In this document: positions 1-11,572 of the stretch, in pieces
How positions within the stretch are numbered: the first letter of the stretch is position 1
Layout: every line of letters starts with the position of its first letter
NCBI GenBank assembly: GCA_021014945.1
Contig: MU266422.1
Location: 34,300 to 98,299 of the forward strand
Origin: Leucogyrophana mollusca
Lineage: Eukaryota > Basidiomycota > Agaricomycetes > Boletales
Reading direction: 5' to 3'
DNA: 64,000 nucleotides
Made by a program: the position numbers and the translations under genes
Notes under the pieces: model-generated
Databases searched by the model: none
What the model saw: the letters and a program-made list of their open reading frames with translations, nothing else
What the model was told of the DNA's origin: nothing

Positions 1-1041
1 TCCTCGGTTCACTCCGTTGAAAGCCAGCGTCAGTCGCGCCCTACACTCGAAGCTGTACCCTCAGAGTCAAAGTATCGTCCTCAGTCTGAATACGTGATGG
101 TAGAAGCCCCTCTTGACGTTGAACCCGAGGCGGCCCCTCTTCCGCCCAAGCGACCTATCCGTGGACCCCCTCCTCGCTCGGCCCCTCTTCCTCCCCCACC
201 ACCCCCGTCAGCTGTAGAGCCGATGACTTCCAGCAATCAGTGGGAGCTTCCGTCTTTTTCGGATGCCCCTCTTGAACTAGGCCTTGGCGACGACATTGAT
301 CCCGATTCCTTGACTGGGTCAGAGGATTCTCCAAGCCAGCCCCACCCGCCTCCTCTCCCAAAGCCCCGTTCGCGCCCGTCAAGCCAACTTCCTCCATCCC
401 AGTCCCCAAAGACTGCTCCGGAAACTCAACTCTCATCCGATGAACTCATGGAAGTTTGGGGCAAAGTCGGAGTACAGGTCTGTGAGGCGGCCACTGCGCT
501 ACACGAGAAGTCCAAGAAATCGCTCGTCGGCGACGGCTCGTATGTTGGATTTGTTAAAGCTGTGTTGGGCCAGGTCTCCACTGCGCTGCAGCCGTCCGGC
601 CCAGAGGCGGACTTCGGTTACCTCGTGTACGCACAGACAGCTGGCGCTGTCCTTAGGCGTGCGAGCGATATCATGCCGGGGGATGTCATTGTGTTATACG
701 ATGCAAGATTGAAGGGGCACAAAGGGCTCCAAACATACCATCAGTCGGTGGGGGTGGTGGAGCCCCTGGTTGGGGTGGTGCACGAGTTTGAAGCAAAAAA
801 GTCGAAAGTTCGAGTGTATCAGGCGAACCAGCACGTAGGACAGCAAGTGGGTGGACTGAATCGCTTCGCAAGACCGTTTTTGCTAACGTCGAAGAAATCT
901 TTGCAGACTGTTGAGTCTGCTAGCTATCGTCTTGAGGATTTGAAGAGTGGACATGTAAAGGTGAGCGGTTTGCCTTCTCCCATGCTCGGAGATGTTAACA
1001 GTAACGGGTTTGCTTAGGTCTTCCGAGTGCTGGAAGCATGA
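1..1041 (+). CDS. Bbc1/Mti1-like actin-patch protein, C-terminal part (5' end outside window)
   Basis: The frame is open from base 1, so the gene starts upstream. The first ~110 codons are Pro/Ser-rich with PPPP runs, typical of SH3 and actin-regulator ligands. From about base 440 there is a compact globular domain resembling the C-terminal cysteine-proteinase-fold domain of fungal Bbc1/AIM3 proteins, with motifs DIMPGDVIVLYDARLKGHKG and YHQSVG, and ANQHVGQQ just before the first intron. Bbc1/Mti1 binds type I myosin and restrains Arp2/3 actin assembly at cortical patches (family knowledge). Two stop-free introns hide in the long frame: 847-906 (60 nt, branch-like GCTAAC, ending CTTTGCAG) and 961-1017 (GTGAGC..GCTTAG). 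Splicing both gives a C-terminus ending KVFRVLEA and a TGA at 1039-1041. Without splicing the protein would run on to 1017. The domain assignment is from memory of the family. Confidence 0.78.
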
Positions 1042-1363
1042 GGACTTGTAGGTGTTTATGTATACGATGCAAAGGTCAAATTCTGGATGGTCGCATCCCC
1101 ACGTTTGTATTTATATCACAAACCCATCATAACCACTGTTTCACACAATGCACTCACTGTTTTTTCTATTTATGACCCGCAGCTGGAACGGTGGAACTCA
1201 TTGGACGAAATGGTATACACGGATGAAGTACGACAAGGAGTATGACAACAAATAAGCATTACCGCCTATCGAGTGAGCTATACGGTCAGCGCTCTTATTG
1301 ACATTGGCGCAAGCCAGACAAGGACAAACCCAGTTACTTACGAGAGTATATTTGTACGCAATA

Positions 1364-2006
1364 CTATTTGACAAGAGGTCTGACACCGGTGCCAGCGTCC
1401 TTCAGGCTGCGACCAGCGTATCCGCGTACTTCCTTCTGGTAGTCTGCTAGGGTCGATGTCAGCACCGTGGCACTGACTCAACAAGGAGTGACTAGCGACA
1501 TACTAAGCGGTTCGTCGGTCTTTGACTTCTTGGCTGGAGGGGTTTCAGGGATGGTCACTGAACTGCATGAATCAGGGGGAGGACGCTTGCCCCTTCTTTT
1601 CTGCAACATTTCAATGTAAACGGGAGAACTCCGGCAGAAAACAAGGAACACGAACAAATCTGTCATCAAACTGTCGTTTTCTATGTAAACGAGTAAAAGC
1701 TGGTTGGTCAATTGGCGCCCCGGCATCACATCAGATCCGATAGACTGATGTGCTCACCTGGCAAGGGCCTCTTCCTGTTTCTTTTTCTCGTCCTCCTCCT
1801 GATCCACGTAAACGACAGCCTAGATGTGATGGACATGGATACTATACCTTCTTGTTGCGCTGAAATCGCTCTAAAAAAGAGCCATCGTTGGTGAAGACAT
1901 TGGTAGGCTTGATTTTTGCGGCACCAGGCTTGACGAGGGATGTCGAAGATGAAGCGGCCGGGGAAGCGTATCCCGAACTGGATTGCGGTGTCGATGAGCT
2001 GGACAT
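1364..2006 (-). CDS. TRIR (C19orf43)-like nuclear protein, four exons
   Basis: Exon 1 (2006-1848) encodes 53 residues: a Ser-rich start and then NVFTNDGSFLERFQRNKK. This matches the conserved core NxFxNDGSFLExFK of animal TRIR (telomerase RNA component interacting RNase). Exon 2 (1819 down to about 1759) adds an acidic/basic helix, VDQEEDEKKKQEEALA. Exon 3, about 1.5-1.64 kb, carries KRRGKRPPP and PPAKKSKTDEP, probably a nuclear localisation signal. Exon 4, about 1443-1364, ends YQKEVRGYAGRSLKDAGTG and then VRPLVK before a TAG, matching the family's terminal RPLVK. Motif order and both ends agree with the family. The exon 3 acceptor is uncertain because a weak AG is needed to keep the phase. 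RNase activity has been reported for the human protein; it is only inferred here. Confidence 0.72.
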
Positions 2007-2408
2007 AATCTCGATTCGTACCGTCGTGTACAGGGTGGGCAATGACGAAGAGTGCTAAACTGCAAGACTCGGACAAGATCATGCCCTAATTTGAACCCAG
2101 CGACATTGAGCCAAGCCAGGTCCGGCAGGGTCCGTCTGTCCGACTTTCGGGGAGGTCTCACTCTTTTGTGGACGCCTCTCTTCTGTTATGTACCGACTCT
2201 CGCAAAGTCCTGGATCCACTTGCGAAACCAAAGCGAGTGCCGAGTGCTTCAGAAACGATTCTTCCAAATACATCTCTCCTCTATCGAGGTAATATTATTC
2301 CTATGCTACAACAGTCCCATCCAACTGACAACAGGCAGCACGCCCAGGCGTCAAAGCTCATAAACATGGTCAAGATAAGTCAAGATACCAATAGATCATA
2401 AACCTCCT

Positions 2409-3942
2409 TTATTCCTCGATTGGGTACTGTCGCTGCATCCAGAAGGGACCTGTAAAGCGACAATAAGTGGTGAGTTTCATGACGGATGGGTGGTCAGGCA
2501 TACCGACTGGATCTTGGGCATCGTGGAAAACGGTGGACCATGCACCGAGGATGCCGTATTGCGAACGGACGTTGCCCATATGGATGGCATCCGCACTAAC
2601 GTGGCCGATGAATGAGCTCGTAGCAAATCATGAAGAAATCGAGACAAACCTCCATACGGGCTGATCGCCGTTCCCCGCAACCTTGTGGATTGAGCAATCA
2701 GACAAAGCACGCAGACGACGTTGGAGAACATACAAAGTGCCAGCAGACTTGATTGTCGGGCGTGAGCCTTACATGGCCGACGATTGAGAAATTTCCATCC
2801 AATTCGCCTATATAGTTGATTTTGGGACGTGTCGGGTGATCCGGATCATGCTCCACGTCTATTACCCGGAAGAAAATGTCTACAGAGGCATATGTTTCTT
2901 CGATGTCAGGGTCTTCGAAAATAGTTGCGTCTAGCGGTTCGTCGTCGGACAGCTGTAAAGCAAATATTCATCGTCAGCTGTTTGCCATTCACGAACGCTG
3001 AGAGAGGAATAGTAGTTACGTTGAAATCGTTATAGACTGTGGGGTAGCAACGTGAGTCAGGGACACATGAAGAACAAGAGCAGTAATGTCTGACTCACTT
3101 AACAACTCCCGATGATCAATGAAACAATAAGATATACGCCATAAGCCCTCGACACCAGCCCAATCGGATTCGCGGTCCAAATTTAAGCCGGGTGGAATGA
3201 TGCTCTGACAAAAAGACAGGCTCATGGGGCAAATTTCAAAAGCGACATCCTCTCCCTCCCCCACATCGATGAGCACCATAGCAAAGACATGCTGCAGCGC
3301 CTGCATGTGCACCCAATTGACCCGCCCACTGCCATCCTTCAAGAATGGCCCATAGGCGTTCGACTGGCGATAATTGCGCAGGCTGTACACATATGCTCGC
3401 GACTCTACTCTTTTATCTGGCCGGCCATCACGCTGCGTCAGCCCAAACCAAGCATGCAGACGGGCACGAAGCTGGCGCTCTTCGTTAGAAAGCACCCAGA
3501 GGTCGTGATCGAGGAATGCACCGTCGCGGAGGAGAGTTGTGACCCAGTAGACGTTGCGTGATTGCAGGGGGCTGTCGGGGAAGGGAATCGGTGGTACGTT
3601 GGAGATCATGTCGAGCAGAGTCTGTATGACGGTGCATCTTTCCTCAGGTCGACACAAGGATAGATTGTTGAACACCGTCCTCGCCCGTATAATCCTCTGC
3701 AACTCCCCCTTCCAGTCAATATTCGTCCGGGGACTGCCGAGATAGGTCACAGCGGAGCGTGGATCATCGAAAGCTTGTGCAAGGTAAAGTGCGCGCCAGA
3801 AATGCTCATCCCTGGTATCGTAGACTAGGTCGCGGAATAATCGCGCGGCCTGGGCAGCAGAAGCTACGTCGAGTGGATCTGAGATGAGGAGAACGTGCTC
3901 CAGAAGCTCCAAAGGCAGGTCGGAGATGGCCGTGCGGGGCAT
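2409..3942 (-). CDS. F-box protein, multi-exon
   Basis: The ATG at 3942 opens a protein whose residues ~4-45 form an F-box (AISDLPLELLEHVLLISDPL, then ARLFRDLVY), the Skp1-binding motif of SCF ubiquitin ligases. The first exon runs to 3099 and ends at a GTGAGT donor. Short downstream exons then encode IYNDFN, a segment with DEPLDATIFEDPDIEETYAS, GELDGNFSIVGHVRLTPDNQ, and a tail with SQYGILGAWSTVFHDAQDP and GPFWMQRQYPIEE before a TAA at 2409. The C-terminal half looks like the substrate-side module of a large agaricomycete F-box family; I know no substrate. The exon chain is phase-consistent through the first joins. Some middle boundaries (around 2.65-2.75 kb) are approximate. Confidence 0.72.
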
Positions 3943-4658
3943 TTTCAGGTAAAGTACCCCTACCAAGCTGATCTTATAATCGACTGCGGGCGGTCAGAAA
4001 CGAAATCTGGCGGGTTTGTGGGCCGTCGTCCTTCGGTGGAGAGAGCGAGGAGGTGGGCGCTGGGAATGTTCCTACGAGTCATGATAAACAGTCGAATCCT
4101 TCTCCGTCCCACTCAAAAAATTCTTTTACACTGTTGAACTCGTGCGCGGTCATATGGGTGCAGTCACCCTCTGAATCGAGTGACCTCTCAATAACGGCAC
4201 CCCATTGTACGCTGCTTATTAGCAAGCATTGCAGAAATATTTTTCTATACTGGCATACGTGATAGCGTCGAGGGGTGCTGGATATGGTGAGCGGGAGCAT
4301 TCAGGACAGCGTTCCAGAGAAAACGTGGTTGGATAACAATGTCAAGACTAGGCTATGCGTGTATAATGCCAGTACATGTGGGGAGATTCTACCTATTGCT
4401 ACAATGAAAGCACGATAAATGGGAATGGAGACGTTGCAAGGATAGCTAAATGATAAAGGGGACAACGCAATCCCAGAAAGACTAAAAAGACAGTTCTTGT
4501 TTCGTGAATGTCAAGTGCCCTGTCGTGATGATAAAAAAAGTGAGTGAATGTGATGAAAACGAATGCAAGCTGCGTGTGTTACAAAACCAGAATTTGCGTG
4601 TGTATTATTAGCGTACCATGGGTCTTGTGCGTTTTTCAACGAGTATAAACGTATCATA
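3943..4658. other. intergenic, no gene seen
   Basis: AT-richer spacer between the F-box gene's start and the 3' end of the YTH gene. It should hold the F-box promoter and the YTH terminator. No convincing coding exon was found on either strand; the short frames here have no recognisable content. Confidence 0.5.
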
Positions 4659-7600
4659 TCATGATGGTCCTTCCTGGGTTGGCCCATTTAATGCAGGGGT
4701 GGATCTCGCGGCGCGTCTCCGCATGTTGTCTGGGCGACTATCCTGCGTCCCGGAAGCTGCGTCGGCAAGCGTCTTCCACTCCTCCAACAACTGCTGACCA
4801 ACGCCGGGCTCGAGTTCCGTCCCATCTCGAGACACCTTGATTTCTCGCTCGTGGTTCCAAGCGTTCCGAAGGTGTCGTGTTTGATAGAATGGAAGCCGTT
4901 GGGTGCATATCCACTCTATTTTGAACGTCTCTCCCCAACTCACATCCCGCGCACCCACTCCATCGTCCTGCCTCACAGGCTCCTCCGCACTCTTCGACTT
5001 ATCCTCGTTGTCGCTGCCGCTTGCCACATTCTCCTCTTCCGCCACGGGCTGCAAAGGCGATTTCGACTCGTCGATACTTGATGTCTTATTGCGAACAGCA
5101 CGCAGGGGTGCATTCTTATCTAGCACGATATCGTCTGATGGCATCTGCGCGACATTTTTCAGGATCGTGGTCGCCGCAGGCCGTATCTTGCGCTCGCTAA
5201 GGCTGAGGTTCGAAGCGGGTGATGTAATTGAAAACTCGCGAGGCGGCAACGGGCCAAGTGCGCCAGGGGCAGACTGGTGGTGTGGCGGATGCGGCTGATG
5301 GCTCGAACTCGGTGCAGTCTGAATCCCACTTGCGCTCTGTATTGACGGCGTAAAGGGTGCGGGTGAGTCTCCCACTAATCGGTGCTCAGACGGGGTAAAA
5401 AAGGACGCCTGCGGATTGCCTCTAGATCCTGGGGACGGTACGGCGCCATTAGGCTCCTCAGGTATCGCTTCTTCCTGTCGTCGACCTTGTGCTGACGAAA
5501 GTGACGAAAGGGACGAAGCAGAAGAATCCGCCCGTGATGCCCACGACACCCTGCGTTCTCCATGCAATATCCGACCTGTCATCCTTGAGTGCGAGTCAGT
5601 CCCCATTTTGAAATAAGTCACAGACTACACACTTCGCGTATCCGTAGAACTCTCCGCTTTTGTTCACACTGAAGATAAGGAACACGTCTTGGCTAGTGCG
5701 GTATGCTTGGTCGAGAATCGCCTCGTTGTGTTTCTGCGTTGCCCACAATCCCCGCTCGACGCTAAGGTCCAAGTCAAACTACAGCGTACAATAATCAAAG
5801 GGGGGTCACTTCCGGATTCGAGTGACACTCACCTGTGTTAAAGACTTGAGAATGAAGAAGCGCCTTGGGAAGTATCGTGAAAGGAAGCTGGAGTTCGTGG
5901 ATGCGTACGAGCTGCCCGATCGAGCTTTCACGCTGTGATGATCATGGTATGGAGAGTGGGCGCCGTCTTCATCGCTGGAGGACAGTGGTGGCAAAGGACC
6001 TATGGCTTGGCTCGCCCGATCACTACTGCTGGAGAAACTCGAGCGGTAATCATCGGACGTAGAAGATGGCGATGGATGTTCTCCTTCGCTCTCCGGCTGT
6101 CGATGCTCCTTTATCCAACGCTTGTGTACACCCATCCCCCGCTGACCTCCTACACCAGCTCTGAGATCGTCCTCCTTCTTCCGTGCTCGACAAACCAGCC
6201 GGGGACACTTGGTATCTTGTGGACGTAGTTGCTGACCATTGAAACGCAAGATCGCACGATGGAGATGATCCGCAGTGTCGTAGTTCACGAAGGCGCAGTT
6301 GGATCGCGATATGAGGAAAATGGAGGCGACACCGTCGGAAGGCGACCCAACCGTTTCACCAGAGGCATCAGAACGGGGAGACATAGGTTGCTTGAGGAAA
6401 CGCCACAACTCGTCGTGCGTAGTATCACTAGGAACATTTCCTGCCCACATCACCCACTCTGATCTGTGAGCTGGGGGGTTGGGATGGTAATCGCGGCGAA
6501 CGACCGGTTTGACGTTACGCGAGCGAAGTTCCGAAGCGACAGGGGAGCCGCGACTGGGGCCGGCCGCTGAAGACGATGGCGGTGCATTGCCAGGGGCATT
6601 AACAACATTAGGAGGCCCAAGCTGGGATGGAGGTATTACTCGTCGCCCAGCCTGAGACGCCACTCCAGGGCTTGATTGAGCCGGCGGTGAGGACAGTGCC
6701 GTCTGGCTCGGTCGAGAAAACCGAGGTTGTGAGTCTACCACCTCGGGGTGACTGACGGGCTGGGAATAGTTCATTGGCTTCCGATAGGGATGCTGATACT
6801 GCATTGGCATTCCCTCGTTATATGATGCCGGGACTGGCGAACCCTGCACGTAGTACCACTGGTATGGCGATGGCGCGAAAGGCTGAGGGCCATAAGTGTA
6901 TGGACTGGGTGGACTGGGGTACCGCATTGGATGGAACTGCGCCGGCTGCCCGCTGTAGGAGCCGGGATGAGGAGAACCAGCTTGCTGCGGAGACAATGGC
7001 GAGTGGGGCGGAGGCGAGAGACCGTTGACATGCGCAAGTGAATAATTACTCGGGTAAGATGAGTGGGGGGCGTCAGGAGTGTGAGGATGGTAAGGATAAG
7101 AGGGATGAGGGAGATGTTGCATCATTGGTTGATACCCTGCATGCGCGTTTTGTTGAAGCACGTTGGAGTCCATGGACCCATGGACCCCAGGATGATAGCC
7201 GTGAGTGTGAGTATACGGATAGGACTGATTGCCAGGGACCATGTTCATCGGGGGCTGCGGGGACATCGTGTATTGCCCAGCGTAAGTGTTCAATTGGTTG
7301 TAAGACGATGCAGGAGTGTAGGACTGAGGGGGAGATTTAGGCGACGGCACAGGTACGGCCAATGGTGGGGGTATGTGCGCATTATCCTCAGGACTCGTGG
7401 GGGAGGTAGAATAGAAATGAGCGGGAGGTGCCTGTATATGTGGCTGGTTCACTACAGAACGGCGAGAAGGGGGTGCCTGATGAAGCTGATTCGAGCGACG
7501 GCCCATGCCGGAAGCGCGGCTTGAATCGGAGGCAGCTGAAGACAAGGGTATATCGATCTTGTCGGGGGGTCGACCATCACGGGACATGAAGGTTGTCCTA

Positions 7601-8216
7601 CCAGGCAGGGTATAACTATTCGGACCCTGGGCTGGAACACCAAATGAAGTAGAACTCGCTGAAGAGATAGAAAGAATGGGGTCATAAAAACCTAGAAAAG
7701 AACATGGATCAGAAAGACAAGTAAAAGGGTGCGGGTGATTAAAGGAACAAGTATTTGTAGAAAGTGCTAGAACCAGACACCGACCAAGATCACTAGGAAC
7801 GCCCGCAAAAGCAAAAGTAACCGCTGGAAATTAAACACTTGGCATGACCGAAAGAGCGAGGAGGGATGATAGAGGCGATAAAGAGCCAAAGAATGATCGT
7901 AGGAGGAGAGAACGGGACAAGACAAGGCGAGGCGAGGCGATCGCCTATGTGTATTTGAAGAAGAAAAAAGGAAAAGTGCAACTGGACAACACCTCACGTG
8001 GAATGTATAAATTTCCACGTTACGGCAACGACGATCTGACTGCTTACCATTTTCGGAAGGTACGCCTCCGTTGACCTCAGGAGTGGCAGTAGGGGCGTTG
8101 GCCCCGGTCCCGTTGGGAGCCTGTATGCTGAGCTGTGGGGAAGACGCAGCCTTTGAAGCTGGAGTAGGTGTCATTTCGCGGTGAAGGACCGAAAGATTAT
8201 CGTCAATAGCCATCAT
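4659..8216 (-). CDS. RRM + YTH domain RNA-binding protein (m6A-reader type), four exons
   Basis: Four phase-consistent exons (8216-8048, 7658-5833, 5778-5633, 5583-4659) give about 1021 residues. The N-terminal half is Pro/Ser/Tyr/His-rich and disordered. An RRM follows (SEWVMWAGNVPSDTTHDELW through SNCAFVNYDTADHLHRAILR). A YTH domain begins at RYFPRRFFILKSL and continues through LSVERGLWATQKHNEAILDQ, DVFLIFSVNKSGEFYGYAK and MTGRI. It then breaks off for about 200 Ser/Pro/Glu-rich residues and resumes with VSWGETFKIEWICTQRLPFY, LRNAWNHEREIKVSRDGTE and VGQQLLEEW. YTH domains bind N6-methyladenosine RNA through aromatic cage residues; the W of GLWATQ is a candidate cage residue. RRM+YTH architectures are known in filamentous fungi. 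Which YTH subclass this belongs to, and whether it reads m6A, cannot be told from sequence alone. Confidence 0.88.
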
Positions 8217-9884
8217 AGTTCCTATTTCTAGATTGTTGTTAAATTCCCTATAAATCAGCAGACTGGGGTGTGTTAGCTAGGGGGATCGGATAGACGAAGA
8301 TGACGGGGCGCACGTATATGATTATAGCTCGTGTTTGTGCTTTGTGAATACAGATAATATGTAGCGGTGTGGTAGTCAAGACTATAGTAATCAAGTTTTC
8401 ATACTGTCTTCATATATCCCCTTTGCACAACCCACCCGCCGTGGGAAAATGACATCATCACCCTCCATTTTCCTGGTCGCACAGACTCTTTCTAAGTTGG
8501 CTTGCGCTTGAACTACAGGGCAGCAGCGGTATTACTCTTCGTGGGATCACTGGTTGCCGGCGAGTGGCGAAGGTCTTTGTAGTTCTCCCCACCTTCACCC
8601 ACAGCAGAAAAGGTACGATCACATCAGATCTGACGTCGACCACCAATAACCGATCAGTCATAACGGATTTAGCTCTCAACAACATCTCGAGCCTGGACAG
8701 CGTCTGGAATCGGCACCGCTATGGCTGGCCCCGCAACCCACTGGAAATGGGATAGAACGGAACGTGCCGGCTCATAGGCCACATCATATGATAAGTATAT
8801 CCATTGGAAGCTGGAGCTGCCAGCTTCTCGCGCCCGACATGCGAAATGAGCTGGATGGCTCCGATGGCGCAACAATCGTCACTGGAAAAAAGAGCCCTAC
8901 AAAAAGGAGGTGGAGACGGTCTTGGATTTGAGGGCTGTAGTCAGAATTCGAGTTTGCACCACAACTTGCGCAACTTGACTGGAATATACTTGGAGCCACC
9001 GAGTCCGACCAAGGCAGAAATTCTGACCCTGACAAACCGTGTTGACAACATAATTCGACCCACTTGCAGCCTCTCTTGGGAACGTCTAGCCGTGGCATTC
9101 ATGTCAGGCAGGGATCTGGCCGGCTGCTGGCAACACATCTTCCTCTGCCGTGGTTAGCTACTGTGAATCGCCTCGTTCCCGTGCTCAATTACGAGTGAGG
9201 GTATACATAGTATCAGCTATACCTACAAGCCCGAGGCTCACCCACTCCTCGGCTCTTGAATTCCCTTGAATTACGGGGCTCTAGTGACATCATTACAGTG
9301 CTCTGAATCGCGAAAATGGTATCCTTCGCAAGGACTCCGATTCAAGGCCAATGGCAGGAATGCGGGCGTCGCAAGCTCAGCCATTAATTGCAGGATCACA
9401 TCGAGCATTATCCCCCTGTTCAGAAGCTCATGACCGCGGCACCTATCCGGGTCGATGCGATGCTCTTTGCGCACATCGTGGGAGGAAAGAGATCATTTGA
9501 GCGCTGCCGTTATTGAGTCAGCGCCGACACCATGATCGTTCTTGTCACAAGGAATAACGGACCTCTGCTGTACCAATCTTGCCGCATTCCCCAACACGAA
9601 CATTGTCTTCTAGGGGTCAGTGGCATACGGATATCCCCGTACCACAGCGTATTGGATGGCCAGTCGTAGTGTCGCTGGATGGCATTAGCAGAACCTAGTT
9701 CCGTGCCCAGTTCCCAGCTTGCCGTCGAGCAACGGCTAAAATTAGCAGGCATTTATTGATCTTCAGCCCAGACTGCCGCTCATAGTTAAATGTACAATAA
9801 CTGACCACCCTCCCGAGAACGTGCCGCTAACTCACGCGCCCGAGTCGTTGACCATATACACAACTACCTATATACTGAGCACAA
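8217..9884. other. 1.7-kb intergenic region, no convincing gene
   Basis: This holds the YTH promoter side and then about 1.3 kb in which short overlapping frames occur on both strands. None shows a recognisable motif or a credible exon chain. I see no tRNA-like B box, tandem repeat or terminal inverted repeats. Confidence 0.4.
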
Positions 9885-10664
9885 TTACGCCAGTTCTAGT
9901 CGGTAATTTCTGGGAGGTTGACGTTGTTTCTTGATTTCTGACTCGGCATTTGTGGTGTACTTGTTCTTTTGAAGGATCCAACCCAGTTCCCTCACCAGCT
10001 CAGCGCGGGGCGTCGTGATCTCGTGTCTATCCTTAGGCTTCAAAAATCGCGAGTGAGATAGCCTCCGGCCGACGTGTGGCCTTGTGTGGCGCAGAGGTAT
10101 GAGTATCGGATGATCAGAGGCAGCGCGCAAGAGGCGGGCCATGAATACGATGTATTGCGTCAGACCGAACCCGAGACCGTACGGGAAAAGAATTGGGCGA
10201 GGACCGGTTGCCGAGTTCCATGACTCCGGTGTACAGAGTCTGTACACCGGAGTCACAGAACCCGGCACAGACTCAATCCCTTCGACGCAAAACCCGATAC
10301 CTCGCCAGTACAGCGGTAGAACGCACCAAAGACCATCGTAGGACCCGAGACATGCGATACACCGACGCACAAGCCATCGCTTGAGGAGCCAGCTACTGCT
10401 GGCGATGGACATGCACCAGAAGAACGGGCTCCAATGGACACTTGCCTGACGCCAGTCGAATGAGTGACACTCCTCCTTCCAAAATGACACCCAGCCTCTC
10501 CGCACGATATCCAAAACTTGGTCTAACGTGGCTTGGCGATGGTTTAGGGGTAACGACTCCAACGGAGGGAGCGCGGGGCTGCTTTTTCCTAGACGGAACA
10601 CTGAAGGAAACCGGAGTTCGGCTGGTGCCGTTGATGCGGCATCTGGCTCAGAGTGCTTAGCCAT
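9885..10664 (-). CDS. hypothetical protein, 259-residue open frame
   Basis: A single open frame from an ATG at 10664 to TAA. The N-terminus is polar and Ala/Pro-rich; the middle is aromatic and Trp-rich (WRQASVHWSPFFWCM, WLLKRWLVRRC) and could be membrane-associated; the C-terminus is basic with LVRELGWILQKNKY. I do not recognise the family. A near-perfect palindrome lies inside the frame at 10221-10255, and a second minus-strand frame overlaps at 10253-10441, so introns may alter the true product. It could also be a chance frame or a decayed gene. Confidence 0.35.
   Translation of the reverse strand: MAKHSEPDAASTAPAELRFPSVFRLGKSSPALPPLESLPLNHRQATLDQVLDIVRRGWVSFWKEECHSFDWRQASVHWSPFFWCMSIASSSWLLKRWLVRRCIACLGSYDGLWCVLPLYWRGIGFCVEGIESVPGSVTPVYRLCTPESWNSATGPRPILFPYGLGFGLTQYIVFMARLLRAASDHPILIPLRHTRPHVGRRLSHSRFLKPKDRHEITTPRAELVRELGWILQKNKYTTNAESEIKKQRQPPRNYRLELA
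10221..10255. repeat. perfect inverted repeat, 16-bp arms with a 3-base centre
   Basis: The arms are 10221-10236 (TGACTCCGGTGTACAG) and 10240-10255 (its exact reverse complement), separated by AGT. Such a structure could form a hairpin in RNA or a cruciform in DNA, or be a site for a dimeric DNA-binding protein. It lies within the hypothetical frame at 9885-10664. Confidence 0.9.
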
Positions 10665-11105
10665 ATCGCGCGGATGCGTCGTGAAGTTTGTAACTCCATG
10701 TGTAAGAGGGCAACCCTATATACAAATGTCTTCTTGTCGTCAACACGGCCCGGGATGTTTTCAGGTAACAGTGACAGGGAGTGCTGCCTTGCAGTGTTGC
10801 ACCGCCGCAGTCAGTCCACCGTCACAATGCTGTGATGGCAGATTGTCGGATCAGACATCCCCAGTGGGTTGAGCAGGAGCTAGGAGTGAGCGAGGGCATT
10901 ATCATATCATACTTTCCAGTAATGGGATGGGTATTGCAATAGCACGTATTGAAACTTGCCCTATTTGGGTGCAGCATTGGCGCTGTAGCCTGCTTAGACT
11001 CGGGCGGGGCCAGGAAACAACACGTCATTGTGCTAACCTGATCTGCTTGGTGGGTGTAACGTTTCTGCAGACAAACGGGCACTGATACTCTCTGTGGACC
11101 CGACA

Positions 11106-11453
11106 TCAAATGCCCGCGTTGTCCGCCAACAGTTCTATCTGTAACGCTATTTCCCATATTCGTCTCCTGTTCCGCATCGATCCACTTTCAAAACACCGAT
11201 GAAGATATGCCCACCCGAGGTGTTGAGAGAGGGAGCCCTGGTAGGTCTGACCACCTTCGGTTGCTGATGGCGGAAGTAGGTACCAAGGGGCGCTTGTGCG
11301 AATCCAGGCTCTTGCCAGCGTATCCCGGTCGGAAGGGTGGGACAACAGTTTGGCACGAAGGTGTCGTGCAGTGCTCGCTAGTGCAAGGAGGGAAGGAAGA
11401 GATAGTTTCGACGCGATGTTCGAGAGGAGCTCGAATGGGATTTGATAGATCAT
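11106..11453 (-). CDS. small F-box protein (115 residues)
   Basis: Starting at the ATG at 11453, the protein begins MIYQIPFELLSNIASKLSLP and continues SLLALASTARHLRAKLLSHP, a clear F-box. It ends SGSMRNRRRIWEIALQIELL followed by ADNAGI and a stop. This short F-box plus basic-tail layout is common in agaricomycetes, where many such genes are lineage-expanded. The frame extends upstream to 11600, but the segment before MIYQI reads like 5' UTR and overlaps the end of the upstream gene. The expected partner is Skp1; no substrate domain is present. Confidence 0.65.
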   Translation of the reverse strand: MIYQIPFELLSNIASKLSLPSLLALASTARHLRAKLLSHPSDRDTLARAWIRTSAPWYLLPPSATEGGQTYQGSLSQHLGWAYLHRCFESGSMRNRRRIWEIALQIELLADNAGI

Positions 11454-11572
11454 TGCGCGACTATTGGGCCTACTGATATCGTGATTGGCGGACGGGCCTT
11501 CGACGTGAGCGGGTGCATCGTCTGGTGCAAACTCCTCGAGGGGAAACCTACGAGTCTTCGATATCCTTGTTT

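Noticed and set aside
5606..5621. GTG/ATG start just upstream of the last YTH exon as a separate gene
   Set aside because: The frame is the fourth exon of the YTH gene; the join GCGAA|GATGAC restores the conserved GYAKMTGRI in phase.
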